64,000 bases of DNA from Anseongella ginsenosidimutans (GCF_008033235.1 NZ_CP042432.1:310001-374000); one strand, 5' to 3'; positions 24,711 to 32,815 are shown, numbered from the stretch's first letter. Program-made: numbers and translations. Notes: a model not told the origin generated them from the letters alone.

Positions 24711-26990
24711 TTACTCCTCGTCTGGCTGCGCCTGCGAAGGCGGGACTGAAGATGGGGGGACTGAAGAAGGCGGGACTGATGAAGGCGGGACCGGGGAAAC
24801 GGTTGTTCCTGAAGAACGCGTCCCGGACGACCCCGCCTGCAGGGCTTTGGGGGCCTTCTCTTCGGGCGCGGGCGGCGGAGGGCTTGGTTCCACTATCCTG
24901 AAAATATCGTTCTTATCCCTGGGCCGTTCATTTTGCCGCCAGTGAAATCCTTCCAGGCGGGTAATGGCCTCAGGGTCCCCTTCGGGGTACGTTATCTGTT
25001 CCGCATCCTTCAGCAGTTCCACGACTTCCAGTTCATTATCTTTGAAATAAAGAATGGTCCTGCTGTTTTCCGCATAGTTGATACCCAGCGTCCCGACGGA
25101 GTCCTCGGGAACATAATAAATGGTACGGGCATTGCCCTCCACGACCAGCCTGGTCAGTGCGCCCTCCGTGAAAAACCCCGTCATTTCCTTCCCGCTCATC
25201 TGGTTATAGCGGCTGGAATCGGTTTCCGCTTCGCTGATGATCATGGCCGAACGGTACATATTCAAACGGTCCACCTTTTTGTGACGCATCGTAATGGTCA
25301 TAAACTCCGAACTCATCTGGGACCCTTCGGACCAAACGACCGGGGTTTTATAAACCCGCATTACCGAATCAACGGAAGTATATACGAGGGAATCGCTGAT
25401 CGCCTGCAGATCGGACTTAAACACCCGGACGCGGTTAAACGCAAACAGCACCCGGGCGGAATCCACGGGCAGTACCACGGAATCCGCAGGCAGATTTTTC
25501 AGCGAATCTGCTGCCGCCAGCGCCCGGGAAAGCGAATCCGCTACCGCGCGCGGCAGGTAGTCGGAGGGCTTTAAAGGGGGCGGGCCGATAAAGCGGGGCG
25601 AAGGCTTTGCGGCATTGGCGGCGACTTCTGCTTCTGTCAAGAGACTGTCCTGCTGAGGGAGGCTGTCCTGCCGGGGAATAGTGTCCTCCTGCCGGGCGGG
25701 ATTGCCAGGCTGAACAAGCCTGTCCCGGGCAGGGAGGCTGTCCTGCAGGGCATCCCGGGCCGGAAGGCTGTCCTGCCGGGCGGGATCATTAGACGGGATT
25801 ACCCCTTCCGCAGAAAGCGCAATCCTGGCGCTGTCCGAAACAAGAGAGTCGCGACCGTTCAACCGGCGGCCCAGGGAGTCCGCGGCGTCCGGAAGGCCTG
25901 GAGCTTCCAGGAGCGTCGAATCCCCTGATAGGAATTGGGTGGAATCTCCTGCAGAGGGAATTCCGGGAGCCGTCCTGAGCATTTCCGGCACCGGTATGTC
26001 CTTACCAAGCACGTCCCGTTCATATGATGCGGCAATCCATTCCTTAATAAGCGGAACCGGCAGCAACCTGGTCATTAAGGTATCGGCCGCCATGTAAATA
26101 GTATCGTTACGGGCGCTGTCCTGTTCGGCGATCATGATCACCTGGGCGCTGTCGGTAACAAAGGCGGTTTCGGTGGCCTTATTGTATTCGCCAAGTTCTC
26201 CGCGAAGAATGATATTTTCAATCGTATCGATGATGAATACATCTTCGATGGCCCTCCCGAAATTCTGTTTACGGTCGTAATACAATTCGTTGCCCCTGAG
26301 CAGGTGGCTTCCGCTCCTGTAGTAGGCGTTTTCCTGGAAGTGCGCCTGGTCGGTGCCCGTATTATAAGTCCCGTTCTCTGCATAGATAAAATCGTCCTCA
26401 CCCTCAATAGTGGTAGGCCCGTAGAAATAGGCCGTTTTCGTACCTGTATTATAACGCAGCGTATCCGATTTGATAAGCGCGTCCGGCGTATTTACAATGG
26501 CATTTTCCCGGAAATAAGCATCCTTGCTCCCCACGAAATAATATCCTTTCCGGCTGTTAAGGGTATCCCTTTGGTTGACGATCTGACCGCCGTTATTATA
26601 GGTTCCTTCCCGGGTGACCAGGTCATAAGTAAGAAAGTTGGTAGTAAGCACAGCCTGGCCGTCGCTGAGGGTGATGTTTTCGTAAAAACGCGCCATACGA
26701 GTGGTGCCATCGTAAAACAGGCGGTCCGCGCGTACGGTAATGGTATCATCCTGCCGGATGAATACGTCTCCGTAGGCTTCCAGCGTATTATTCTGCTGGT
26801 TAAAGAAGGTACTGTCGCATTGCATCGTGGCGTCTTCATGTTCGAAGGTACCGTTGATGATCCAGCTTCTGTCCTCCTCGGCCACCAGGTAATCCGAATC
26901 CAGGACGCGGATAGTAGTCGTGGTGTCCTGCGCCTTCAGCAAAGCCGCAAAGCAACAGCATAATATGACGATGAAAAGCCTTAACTTCAC
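24711..26990 (-). CDS. OstA-like (LptA/LptD N-terminal-like) envelope protein
   Basis: This 759-residue exported protein has signal MKLRLFIVILCCCFAALLKA. Residues about 30-330 contain repeated OstA/LptA-type beta-jellyroll segments (CDSTFFNQQNNTLEAYGDVF, RADRLFYDGTTRMARFYENI). About 340-490 is a low-complexity Asp/Ser/Leu/Pro/Arg region with repeated RQDSLP-type units. A second OstA-like region follows (SEFMTITMRHKKVDRLNMYR). The end is a Pro/Ser pentapeptide repeat. Members of this family are thought to act in lipopolysaccharide transport across the periplasm. The start lies only 17 bp from the divergent tilS start, so promoters must overlap coding sequence. Confidence 0.82.
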   Translation of the reverse strand: MKLRLFIVILCCCFAALLKAQDTTTTIRVLDSDYLVAEEDRSWIINGTFEHEDATMQCDSTFFNQQNNTLEAYGDVFIRQDDTITVRADRLFYDGTTRMARFYENITLSDGQAVLTTNFLTYDLVTREGTYNNGGQIVNQRDTLNSRKGYYFVGSKDAYFRENAIVNTPDALIKSDTLRYNTGTKTAYFYGPTTIEGEDDFIYAENGTYNTGTDQAHFQENAYYRSGSHLLRGNELYYDRKQNFGRAIEDVFIIDTIENIILRGELGEYNKATETAFVTDSAQVIMIAEQDSARNDTIYMAADTLMTRLLPVPLIKEWIAASYERDVLGKDIPVPEMLRTAPGIPSAGDSTQFLSGDSTLLEAPGLPDAADSLGRRLNGRDSLVSDSARIALSAEGVIPSNDPARQDSLPARDALQDSLPARDRLVQPGNPARQEDTIPRQDSLPQQDSLLTEAEVAANAAKPSPRFIGPPPLKPSDYLPRAVADSLSRALAAADSLKNLPADSVVLPVDSARVLFAFNRVRVFKSDLQAISDSLVYTSVDSVMRVYKTPVVWSEGSQMSSEFMTITMRHKKVDRLNMYRSAMIISEAETDSSRYNQMSGKEMTGFFTEGALTRLVVEGNARTIYYVPEDSVGTLGINYAENSRTILYFKDNELEVVELLKDAEQITYPEGDPEAITRLEGFHWRQNERPRDKNDIFRIVEPSPPPPAPEEKAPKALQAGSSGTRSSGTTVSPVPPSSVPPSSVPPSSVPPSQAQPDEE
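24736..24795. repeat. Four 15-bp tandem repeats in coding sequence
   Basis: The unit GAAGGCGGGACTGAA occurs four times in succession with few changes. On the minus strand it encodes the PPSSV pentapeptide repeats near the C-terminus of the OstA-like protein. The copy number could vary by slippage. Confidence 0.85.
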
Positions 26991-27007
26991 CGCGCAAAGG
27001 TAATAAA

Positions 27008-28330
27008 ATGCTTGAACGGTTTCTGAAATACATCAGAGAAGAAGACCTGTGCAAGGGGGGTGATCGCGTGCTGCTAGCCGTCAGCGGCGGAATGGACTCC
27101 ATGTTCATGTACGCATTGTTCAGCCGGAGCCCTTTTTCCTTCGGTATCGCACATTGTAATTTCGGGCTGCGTGGCGAGGAATCCGATGAAGATCAGATGT
27201 TTGTGAAGCAGGAAGCCGGAAAATCAGGCGTACCTTTTTATACTGTTCGTTTCAAGGCCCTTGATTACGCCCGGGAACACAAGCTTTCCACCCAGATGGC
27301 TGCCCGGCAGCTGCGTTATGACTGGTTTGAAACGCTGCGGCGGGAAGAAGGTTACCAGGCGATAGCCGTAGCCCACCATCTTAATGACCAGGTAGAAACC
27401 ATGCTCATCAACCTGGTAAGAGGAACCGGGCCGGCGGGCCTGCACGGCATCCTGCCTAAAAATGGAAAGATCATCAGGCCTTTGCTTTGTTTTACCAGGG
27501 AGGAAATCGCGGCCGCAGTAAACAGGGAAGCCATCCCTTACCGGGAAGAAAGCAGCAATGCTTCCGATAAATACCTGCGAAACCGGCTTCGCCACCAGGT
27601 CGTGCCGGTGTTAAAAGCGCTGAACCCCGGTTTGGAACATACTTTTGCCGCTACTGCACGGCATTTTTTAGAAGCGGAGCAATTCATTGAACATCATATG
27701 GAGCCTTACAGGGCTCTGCTTCAAAAAGAAGGAGAAAGCTTCCGTATTTCCTGCAAAGCCCTCCCGGAACCCGGCATGGGGGAAACCATTCTTTACCAGC
27801 TGATCAAACCTTTTGGATTCGCGGCCGGGCAGTCCCGGGATATCCTGAATGCATGCCAGTCCCAGCCGGGGAAGCAGTTTTTTTCCGCCACCCATCAGCT
27901 TATAAAAGACCGCGGGTACCTTATTATTATTCCCCTGCAAAATACTTCCGGACAGGGCCTCCTGCAGAATGAGGCGCTTTCCTTTGAAAAAATGTTTGAG
28001 GCGGAGATACTGCGCGCCGAAGATGCCGGGACATCACCGGGCGCCGGCACGGCCTTTCTTGACTACGAAAAGCTCCAGCTTCCCCTCACTGTACGGTACT
28101 GGCAGGATGGTGACCGCTTCCACCCCCTGGGAATGAAGGGAAGTAAAAAACTCAGCGATTTTTTTGTTGATCAAAAGATACCGCTGCATCTCAAAGGCAG
28201 GATCCCGCTGTTGCTGTCGGGCAAAGAAATTGCCTGGGTGGCCGGCTACCGCATTGCCGATCCGTTCAAGGTAACGGAGGGCACAAAAAAGGTTTACCGG
28301 ATTAAATTTAATTCTCGCAAAATAAATTAA
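27008..28330 (+). CDS. tilS: tRNA(Ile)-lysidine synthase
   Basis: This 440-residue PP-loop ATPase converts C34 of tRNA-Ile(CAU) to lysidine so it reads AUA. The signature VLLAVSGGMDSMFMY is near the start. HCNFGLRGEESDED, AVAHHLNDQVETMLINLVRG and RNRLRHQVVPVL are all typical. The C-terminal TilS domain is present (VRYWQDGDRFHPLGMKGSKK). The gene is complete, with ATG at 27008. Confidence 0.96.
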   Translation: MLERFLKYIREEDLCKGGDRVLLAVSGGMDSMFMYALFSRSPFSFGIAHCNFGLRGEESDEDQMFVKQEAGKSGVPFYTVRFKALDYAREHKLSTQMAARQLRYDWFETLRREEGYQAIAVAHHLNDQVETMLINLVRGTGPAGLHGILPKNGKIIRPLLCFTREEIAAAVNREAIPYREESSNASDKYLRNRLRHQVVPVLKALNPGLEHTFAATARHFLEAEQFIEHHMEPYRALLQKEGESFRISCKALPEPGMGETILYQLIKPFGFAAGQSRDILNACQSQPGKQFFSATHQLIKDRGYLIIIPLQNTSGQGLLQNEALSFEKMFEAEILRAEDAGTSPGAGTAFLDYEKLQLPLTVRYWQDGDRFHPLGMKGSKKLSDFFVDQKIPLHLKGRIPLLLSGKEIAWVAGYRIADPFKVTEGTKKVYRIKFNSRKIN

Positions 28331-28355
28331 ATTTGGGCTGATATTCGCAAAAGGC

Positions 28356-28841
28356 ATGGAGGAAACCTTTCTTTTCCGGGAAAAGCAATATCTGGGTCGC
28401 AACAGCTACTGGATCAGCCGGCGCATGGTACTTGCCGCCTTTTGTTTTCTTGTCTACTTCCTGGAAAAAGAAGGGCGAAATGCCGAGCTGCTGCTTATTG
28501 TGGGTATCTCCATCACGGTTATTTCCGTCCTCCTGCTCTTTATTGTTCACTTTAAGACAAGCGTATACCCTGATGCCATTGAACTGGACGGCTTTTGGAG
28601 TACCCGCAAGGTTAAGATCGGTTTTGATTCCATATTAAAGGCGGAAAAGATCCCCTACAGCCGCTTTATGCTGAACAACCCGGTTTATAATCTCCATAAA
28701 AAGGGAACCATCCGTTTTTACACCCGGGGAAAGGAAGCGGTAAAGCTTACGGATAAGGACGGGTTGGAATACATTATCGGCAGCCAGCTGGCGGCGGAAC
28801 TCCTTGCCGCGGTAAAAAAAGCCATGGCAACCGCCCGCTAA
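28356..28841 (+). CDS. Small membrane protein with PH-like cytoplasmic domain, unknown
   Basis: This 161-residue protein has two hydrophobic helices close together (about 24-37 and 45-65: LLLIVGISITVISVLLLFIV) and then a beta-rich domain (SVYPDAIELDGFWSTRKVKI, GTIRFYTRGKEAVKLTDKDG). The layout is that of bacterial PH-domain membrane proteins. No function is known. It follows tilS by 25 bp and its last 4 bp overlap the 3' end of the convergent transporter gene. Confidence 0.7.
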   Translation: MEETFLFREKQYLGRNSYWISRRMVLAAFCFLVYFLEKEGRNAELLLIVGISITVISVLLLFIVHFKTSVYPDAIELDGFWSTRKVKIGFDSILKAEKIPYSRFMLNNPVYNLHKKGTIRFYTRGKEAVKLTDKDGLEYIIGSQLAAELLAAVKKAMATAR

Positions 28842-29773
28842 CCATGCCGCTTATTGGTCACGATATCGCGGATTGTCCAGGGGCGTTCCATATCCGCCTT
28901 ATGAGCTGCGGGGTCAGCATGTACAAAGACTTCCACATGCCCTTCGAAACTATTTTCAAGCAACTGCTCAAAACGGCCAATCTCCGCATGCGCTTCCTCG
29001 AAAGTCAGCTCCCGCGGCATCGTGAGATGGCAATCAATATGCAGATCAGGCCCGTAACGCTGGACGCGCAGATTATGTACGTCAATCCACCGGGGGTCAC
29101 GGTTGGCATTCAGCAGTTCGGCGATCTTCTCCAGGATTTTTTCATCGGCTTCATCCATCAGGCCCGAAAGCGACTTCCTCACCAGGCGGTACCCGTTAAA
29201 AATAATAACCAGGGCAAGGGCAATAGAAAGAAGGCTGTCTAACAGGTACCATTCCGTAAAACGAATAATAAGCAGGCCGGCTATCAGCACGCCGCTGCTG
29301 TAACAATCGGAAAGCAAATGCTTCCCGTCCGCATACAAGGTCAAAGAGTTAAGTTCCTTTCCCTTCCTGACCAGTTTAATTCCCATTAACAGGTTCCCCG
29401 CCAGCGACACCGTAATAATGGCAACTCCCCAATTCAAAGACTCCAGCTGCCTGGGCGACTGGATAACTTCGATGGAACCGATCAGAATGAACACGCCGGC
29501 TATCAGCACCAGCCCTCCTTCAAAACCTGCCGAGAAGAATTCGATCTTCCCATGGCCGTAAGGATGGTTCCTGTCCTTGGGTTTGGAAGCCAGATACACG
29601 CTGTAAAGAGCAAATGCGGTAGCGATCACATTAATAATGGATTCCAGTGCATCGGTAAGGATGGACCTGGACCCGGTGAGGTACCAGCCTGTAAATTTAA
29701 GCACGCAAAAAAGGAGGCTCATTCCGAGGGAAAGGCTGATCCATAAAATGCGCTGCCGGTTCGCGTTTTCCAT
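28838..29773 (-). CDS. Cation diffusion facilitator (CDF) family metal efflux protein
   Basis: This 311-residue protein exchanges Zn2+ or related divalent metals for protons. Six transmembrane helices are visible. Metal-site motifs are LTDALESI in the second helix (the usual HxxxD replaced by a T-D-A pattern), NHPYGHGKIE in the cytoplasmic loop, and HLLSD in the fifth helix (HxxxD). The C-terminal cytoplasmic ferredoxin-like domain includes DLHIDCHLTMPRELTFEEAH. The first site resembles the DxxxD-type iron/zinc transporters, so the specificity is uncertain. Confidence 0.9.
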   Translation of the reverse strand: MENANRQRILWISLSLGMSLLFCVLKFTGWYLTGSRSILTDALESIINVIATAFALYSVYLASKPKDRNHPYGHGKIEFFSAGFEGGLVLIAGVFILIGSIEVIQSPRQLESLNWGVAIITVSLAGNLLMGIKLVRKGKELNSLTLYADGKHLLSDCYSSGVLIAGLLIIRFTEWYLLDSLLSIALALVIIFNGYRLVRKSLSGLMDEADEKILEKIAELLNANRDPRWIDVHNLRVQRYGPDLHIDCHLTMPRELTFEEAHAEIGRFEQLLENSFEGHVEVFVHADPAAHKADMERPWTIRDIVTNKRHG

Positions 29774-29858
29774 GTACAGGCGCTAAGATACTCAAAACCC
29801 CTTCTCCGGGCAAAGGCTTCCGGGCAAGGCGGCCGCTGAGGGCGCAGTCTGTTCCTCT

Positions 29859-29872
29859 TGACATACGTGTCA
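29859..29872. promoter_or_regulatory. Operator-like palindrome of micro-gene cassette 1
   Basis: TGACATACGTGTCA has 5-bp perfect arms. The same site with two centre changes occurs at 30191-30204 upstream of cassette 2, at nearly the same distance from the promoter (centre 23-25 bases before the TTG). Confidence 0.6.
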
Positions 29873-29888
29873 GTTTTTGAAAATTCTT

Positions 29889-29919
29889 TTGAATATTGGG
29901 AATAGCGCGCCTAACTTAG
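29889..29919 (+). promoter_or_regulatory. Promoter of cassette 1
   Basis: TTG (29889-29891), 20 bases, then TAACTTAG (29912-29919), matching TAnnTTTG at all but one fixed position. The predicted transcript starts close to 29925. Confidence 0.6.
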
Positions 29920-29926
29920 GCAACGA

Positions 29927-29988
29927 GTTAATCTTTTGGCGCCATATTATTAACTCTTGGGATTGCCGAAAACCAATGTAATAGAGTA
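29927..29988 (+). ncRNA. Conserved structured leader, cassette 1
   Basis: The leader begins near the predicted transcript start. GTTAAT (29927-29932) can pair with ATTAAC (29949-29954) around the self-complementary TGGCGCCA (29937-29944). ACTCTTGG (29953-29960) can pair with CCAA (29973-29976) and AGAGT (29983-29987). Positions 29950-29976 are identical over 27 bases to 30281-30307 in cassette 2. The two folds share bases 29953-29954, so they may be alternatives. I do not recognise a known riboswitch class. Confidence 0.6.
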
Positions 29989-30013
29989 GGCTCATGTCTA
30001 ATTAAAAACTATC

Positions 30014-30100
30014 ATGGATTTATCATTCTTAACAGACCTCGTTCAGCAGATCGTTGACGTTGTAACCAGTCTTCTTTCTTCACTTTTGGGAGGTCTTTAA
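30014..30100 (+). CDS. 28-residue hydrophobic/amphipathic peptide, cassette 1
   Basis: The ATG at 30014 opens a 28-codon frame ending TAA. The peptide starts MDLSFLTDLVQQIVDVV and ends LLGGL. Hydrophobic residues fall every three to four positions, giving a clear amphipathic helix. It carries three Asp and no Lys or Arg. It shares the MD start, Leu-rich body and LLxGL end with the peptide of cassette 2, and the DNA around the stop (GGTCTTTAATCA) is conserved too. No strong Shine-Dalgarno is seen, as usual in this phylum. The function is unknown: a phenol-soluble-modulin-like or membrane-acting peptide, a signal, or a regulatory leader peptide are all possible. Confidence 0.6.
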   Translation: MDLSFLTDLVQQIVDVVTSLLSSLLGGL

Positions 30101-30145
30101 TCAAAGACTGCTCCATCGCTGAACAAGCAAGAGCAAAAAAGTTAA

Positions 30146-30171
30146 CCCCGCTATATGCGGGGCTTTTTTTT
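30146..30171 (+). terminator. Rho-independent terminator of cassette 1
   Basis: CCCCGC, loop TATAT, GCGGGG, C, then eight T. It is a textbook terminator 45 bp after the stop of the 28-codon gene. Confidence 0.95.
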
Positions 30172-30188
30172 AATTAATTGAAATGAAA

Positions 30189-30206
30189 TATGACATATAT
30201 GTCATA
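30189..30206. promoter_or_regulatory. 18-bp perfect palindrome, operator-like, cassette 2
   Basis: TATGACATATATGTCATA is a perfect palindrome whose core TGACATATATGTCA (30191-30204) matches the cassette 1 site at 12 of 14 positions. It ends 15 bases before the TTG box. Confidence 0.65.
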
Positions 30207-30221
30207 ATATTTTTATTTTTT

Positions 30222-30251
30222 TTGACAACTTGGATAATGCTTCTATCTTTA
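30222..30251 (+). promoter_or_regulatory. Promoter of cassette 2
   Basis: TTG (30222-30224), exactly 19 bases, then TATCTTTA (30244-30251). This is the best match to the Bacteroidota sigma-ABfr consensus in the window. Confidence 0.75.
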
Positions 30252-30257
30252 TCCTAG

Positions 30258-30317
30258 GTTAATTTCTGGCGCCAAAAGAATTAACTCTTGGGATTGCCGA
30301 AAACCAAGAATAGAGTA
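30258..30317 (+). ncRNA. Conserved structured leader, cassette 2
   Basis: Same elements as cassette 1: GTTAAT (30258-30263) with ATTAAC (30280-30285) around TGGCGCCA (30267-30274), then ACTCTTGG (30284-30291) with CCAA (30304-30307) and AGAGT (30312-30316). Bases outside these elements differ between the copies, while the paired and loop bases are kept. Confidence 0.6.
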
Positions 30318-30342
30318 AGCATTTTTATTAAAAAAACAACCC

Positions 30343-30420
30343 ATGGATATCAACTTTAGCCTCGCTCAAGTGGTAGCACTTTTAACAGTTTTATTAGGAA
30401 CGCTTTTGAGCGGTCTTTAA
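30343..30420 (+). CDS. 25-residue hydrophobic peptide, cassette 2
   Basis: The ATG at 30343 opens a 25-codon frame ending TAA. The peptide starts MDINFSLAQVVALLTVL and ends LLSGL. It is more hydrophobic than its paralogue and could span a membrane. It has one Asp and no basic residue. Promoter, leader, length class, first and last residues, and the DNA around the stop are shared with the gene at 30014-30100, so the two are duplicates that have diverged. The function is unknown. Confidence 0.6.
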   Translation: MDINFSLAQVVALLTVLLGTLLSGL

Positions 30421-30425
30421 TCATT

Positions 30426-30462
30426 AAAGGGCTTCAAGCTTTTCAGAAAGCTGGAGCCCTTT
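30426..30462 (+). terminator. 3' hairpin of cassette 2
   Basis: AAAGGGCT (30426-30433) pairs with AGCCCTTT (30455-30462), and inside it AGCTTT pairs with AAAGCT around a TCAG loop. There is no long T-run (AAATTTCC follows), so termination may be weak or this is a stability hairpin between convergent genes. Confidence 0.55.
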
Positions 30463-30493
30463 AAATTTCCTCCTGAAAAAGCTTCTACCTGTC

Positions 30494-31624
30494 TTATACC
30501 AGAAACAACCCGGATATGATACTGTCGGCATAAAGCTTCCCTTTCCGGGTGAGATATAATTTCCCGCCTTTTTCCTCCGCCCATCCCTTGCCGGTATATT
30601 CGCCTGCCGCCGCCTGCAATTCAGACAAGACTTCGTTTCCAAAATCCTCCGCAATTTTTTCGAGATCAAGCCCCCACATTGTCCGCAGCTGGGTCATGAT
30701 CCTTTCGTTCACGCGATCATTTACCGTAAGCGATTCTTCCCCGGAAGGGAGTTCATCCAGCCCGATAGCCTGTATATAGGCATAGTTATTGGATTTATTC
30801 CAGCTCCGGGAGCGGCCATTATAAGAGTGTGCCGAAGGTCCGATCCCCAGGTATGCCTTTTCCTGCCAATAAGCCGTATTATGCCTGGAATGAAACCCCG
30901 GACGGCAAAAATTAGAAATTTCATAATGAAGAAAGCCGTTCCTCGCCGTTTCATCCATCAGTAATTCAAACTGCCTGGCGCCCTGCTCCCCGGAAGGGTT
31001 TTGCTCCTGTCCTTTTTTTATAAAGGAGGAAAGGGCGGTCCCCTCCTCTACCGTAAGGTTATAGCAGGACAGGTGTTCAATGCCCAGATCAATAGCTGTA
31101 CGAATATTTTCCAGCCATTTCAGGTCACTCAGTAAAGGGAAGCCGTAGATCAGGTCCGCCGTCAGGTTGTCGAAGCCGGCGTTCCGGGCGCGCCGGATGC
31201 TTTCCAGCGCCCCGGCGGCTGTATGGGCGCGATTCATCCATCGCAAGTCCTCGTCAAAGAACGACTGTACGCCAATGCTAAGGCGGTTGATGCCGGTTTT
31301 GCGCAGCTCAGCCAGGTTAGCTGTTTCCAGGTCATCCGGATTCGCTTCCAGCGTGATCTCGCAACTTGGAGCCAGCGGATGAAACTTCCCGATCGTTTCG
31401 AGCAAGGCGCTGAGTTCCGCCGGGCTCAGCAGGGACGGAGTTCCTCCGCCTATATAAATGGTAGCAAGTTCCTCCCCTCCGAGGTAGTCGCGGCGAAGCC
31501 ATATTTCCCGCTGCAGCGCCTCCAGCATCTCACCGCGGCGCTTCAGGTTGGTGCTGAAATGAAAATCGCAGTAATGGCAGGCTTTTTTACAAAAAGGAAT
31601 ATGAATGTAGATCCCCGGCATCAT
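30494..31624 (-). CDS. hemW: HemW-like radical SAM protein (heme chaperone)
   Basis: This 376-residue protein has the radical SAM cluster motif KKACHYCDF near the N-terminus, preceded by GIYIHIPFC, then TIYIGGGTPSLLSPAEL and ISIGVQSF-like RLSIGVQSFFDEDLRWMNR. The C-terminal HemN-type domain includes NTAYWQEKAYLGIGPSAHSY. The absence of the extra N-terminal region of HemN and the CxxxCxxC spacing fit HemW, which transfers heme, rather than true coproporphyrinogen oxidase. It is convergent with the micro-gene cassettes. Confidence 0.9.
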   Translation of the reverse strand: MMPGIYIHIPFCKKACHYCDFHFSTNLKRRGEMLEALQREIWLRRDYLGGEELATIYIGGGTPSLLSPAELSALLETIGKFHPLAPSCEITLEANPDDLETANLAELRKTGINRLSIGVQSFFDEDLRWMNRAHTAAGALESIRRARNAGFDNLTADLIYGFPLLSDLKWLENIRTAIDLGIEHLSCYNLTVEEGTALSSFIKKGQEQNPSGEQGARQFELLMDETARNGFLHYEISNFCRPGFHSRHNTAYWQEKAYLGIGPSAHSYNGRSRSWNKSNNYAYIQAIGLDELPSGEESLTVNDRVNERIMTQLRTMWGLDLEKIAEDFGNEVLSELQAAAGEYTGKGWAEEKGGKLYLTRKGKLYADSIISGLFLV

Positions 31625-31672
31625 GCAAAGTTAGGAACATTCTTCCGGGGATACTACAAGCCAGTGTCGCAA

Positions 31673-32788
31673 TTACTGAGATATTTCGGTTGAATAAAAG
31701 GGATAATCAATATAGCCCTTTTCTCCGGGGGTGTAAAAAGTACCCGGATCGGCTGCTTCCAGCTGCAGGTTATTCTGGATACGTTCCGCCAGATCCGGAT
31801 TCGAAATAAAGGGCGCCCCGAAAGATACCAGGTGCGCCTGATCATTTTCGACGGCTTCGGCTGCGCTTTCAGCGGAATAGCCCCCGTTTGCAATGAACAG
31901 GTTCCTGAAATTGCTTCTGATCTTTTCAACAAGGCGCCGGCCTTCCTCAAGCTCGCGGGCCGCCGGCTCCACCAGGTGAATATAAACAAGATTCAGCTTA
32001 TCAAGTTCAGCTGAAAGATAATCGTAAGTCTCAAAGGTCTCTTCATAGGGATGCATGCTATTGAAGGTACTATAAGGAGAGAGCCTGACGCCTGTTTTTT
32101 CCGGGCCGATAGCCCTGGCAATGGACGCTCCGAGTTCCAGGATAAACCTGCTGCGCCCGGCAATGTCTCCGCCATAGGCATCGGTTCTTTTATTGGAATG
32201 CGGGTTCAGGAACTGCCCGGGAAGGTAGCCGTTGGCGGCATGTATCTCTACGCCGTCAAACCCCGCTTCGACGGCGTTTTCCGCCGCCTTCACATACTCA
32301 TTGATCGTTTGCTGAATATCCTCCGGGGACATTTCACGGGGAACGGGGAGAGCCTGCATGCCGTTTGTATCGGTCCACATCTCCCCTTCGGCCTGTATTG
32401 GCGAAGGAGCAATAACAGCCGTACCTTCCGGAAGGTTATCCGGATGGGCTACTCTGCCCGTGTGCATCAGCTGCAGGAATATCCTGCCTCCGCGGGCATG
32501 AACAGCGCCCGTTACCTTTTTCCAGCCGGCAACCTGTGACTCATTGAAGATACCGGGAATGCGGGAATAACCCAGGCCGGAGGGTGAAGGGGCCGTGCCC
32601 TCGGCAATGATGAGGCCGGCCGTAGCCCGCTGCGCGTAATAGCTGGCCATTAAATCATTTGGTACCGCACCGGGAGCCCTTGAACGGGTCATGGGAGCCA
32701 TTACTATACGATTTTTTAATTCCAGGCCCTGAATTGCAAGCGGGCTGAAGAGCGGGGAGTTGTTGATCTGTGATTCCATAAAAAACAA
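31673..32788 (-). CDS. Old yellow enzyme family alkene reductase (NemA-like)
   Basis: This 371-residue FMN enzyme reduces activated C=C bonds or nitro compounds with NAD(P)H. It shows the family start LFSPLAIQGLELKNRIVMAP, the barrel motif GFDGVEIHAANGYLPGQFL, then NSHSNKRTD-type HSNKRTDAYGGDIAGRSRF, and the late FMN-phosphate region LFIANGGYSAESA. The MarR-type repressor gene lies directly upstream (48 bp), and a 17-bp motif is shared between both upstream regions. Regulation by reactive electrophiles is likely. Confidence 0.93.
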   Translation of the reverse strand: MFFMESQINNSPLFSPLAIQGLELKNRIVMAPMTRSRAPGAVPNDLMASYYAQRATAGLIIAEGTAPSPSGLGYSRIPGIFNESQVAGWKKVTGAVHARGGRIFLQLMHTGRVAHPDNLPEGTAVIAPSPIQAEGEMWTDTNGMQALPVPREMSPEDIQQTINEYVKAAENAVEAGFDGVEIHAANGYLPGQFLNPHSNKRTDAYGGDIAGRSRFILELGASIARAIGPEKTGVRLSPYSTFNSMHPYEETFETYDYLSAELDKLNLVYIHLVEPAARELEEGRRLVEKIRSNFRNLFIANGGYSAESAAEAVENDQAHLVSFGAPFISNPDLAERIQNNLQLEAADPGTFYTPGEKGYIDYPFYSTEISQ

Positions 32789-32815
32789 TTTTTGTTGTGA
32801 CTAATTTCGTTTAAA

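Noticed and set aside
30014-30420. Type I toxin-antitoxin pair
   Set aside because: The peptides are hydrophobic, but neither has the usual basic tail. I see no antisense promoter over either cassette. Kept only as one of several options for the micro-genes.
30014-30420. Ribosomally made bacteriocin or lanthipeptide precursors
   Set aside because: No Cys, no leader/core boundary, and no modification or export genes nearby.
30494-31624. True coproporphyrinogen III dehydrogenase (HemN)
   Set aside because: The short N-terminus and motif arrangement fit HemW better.
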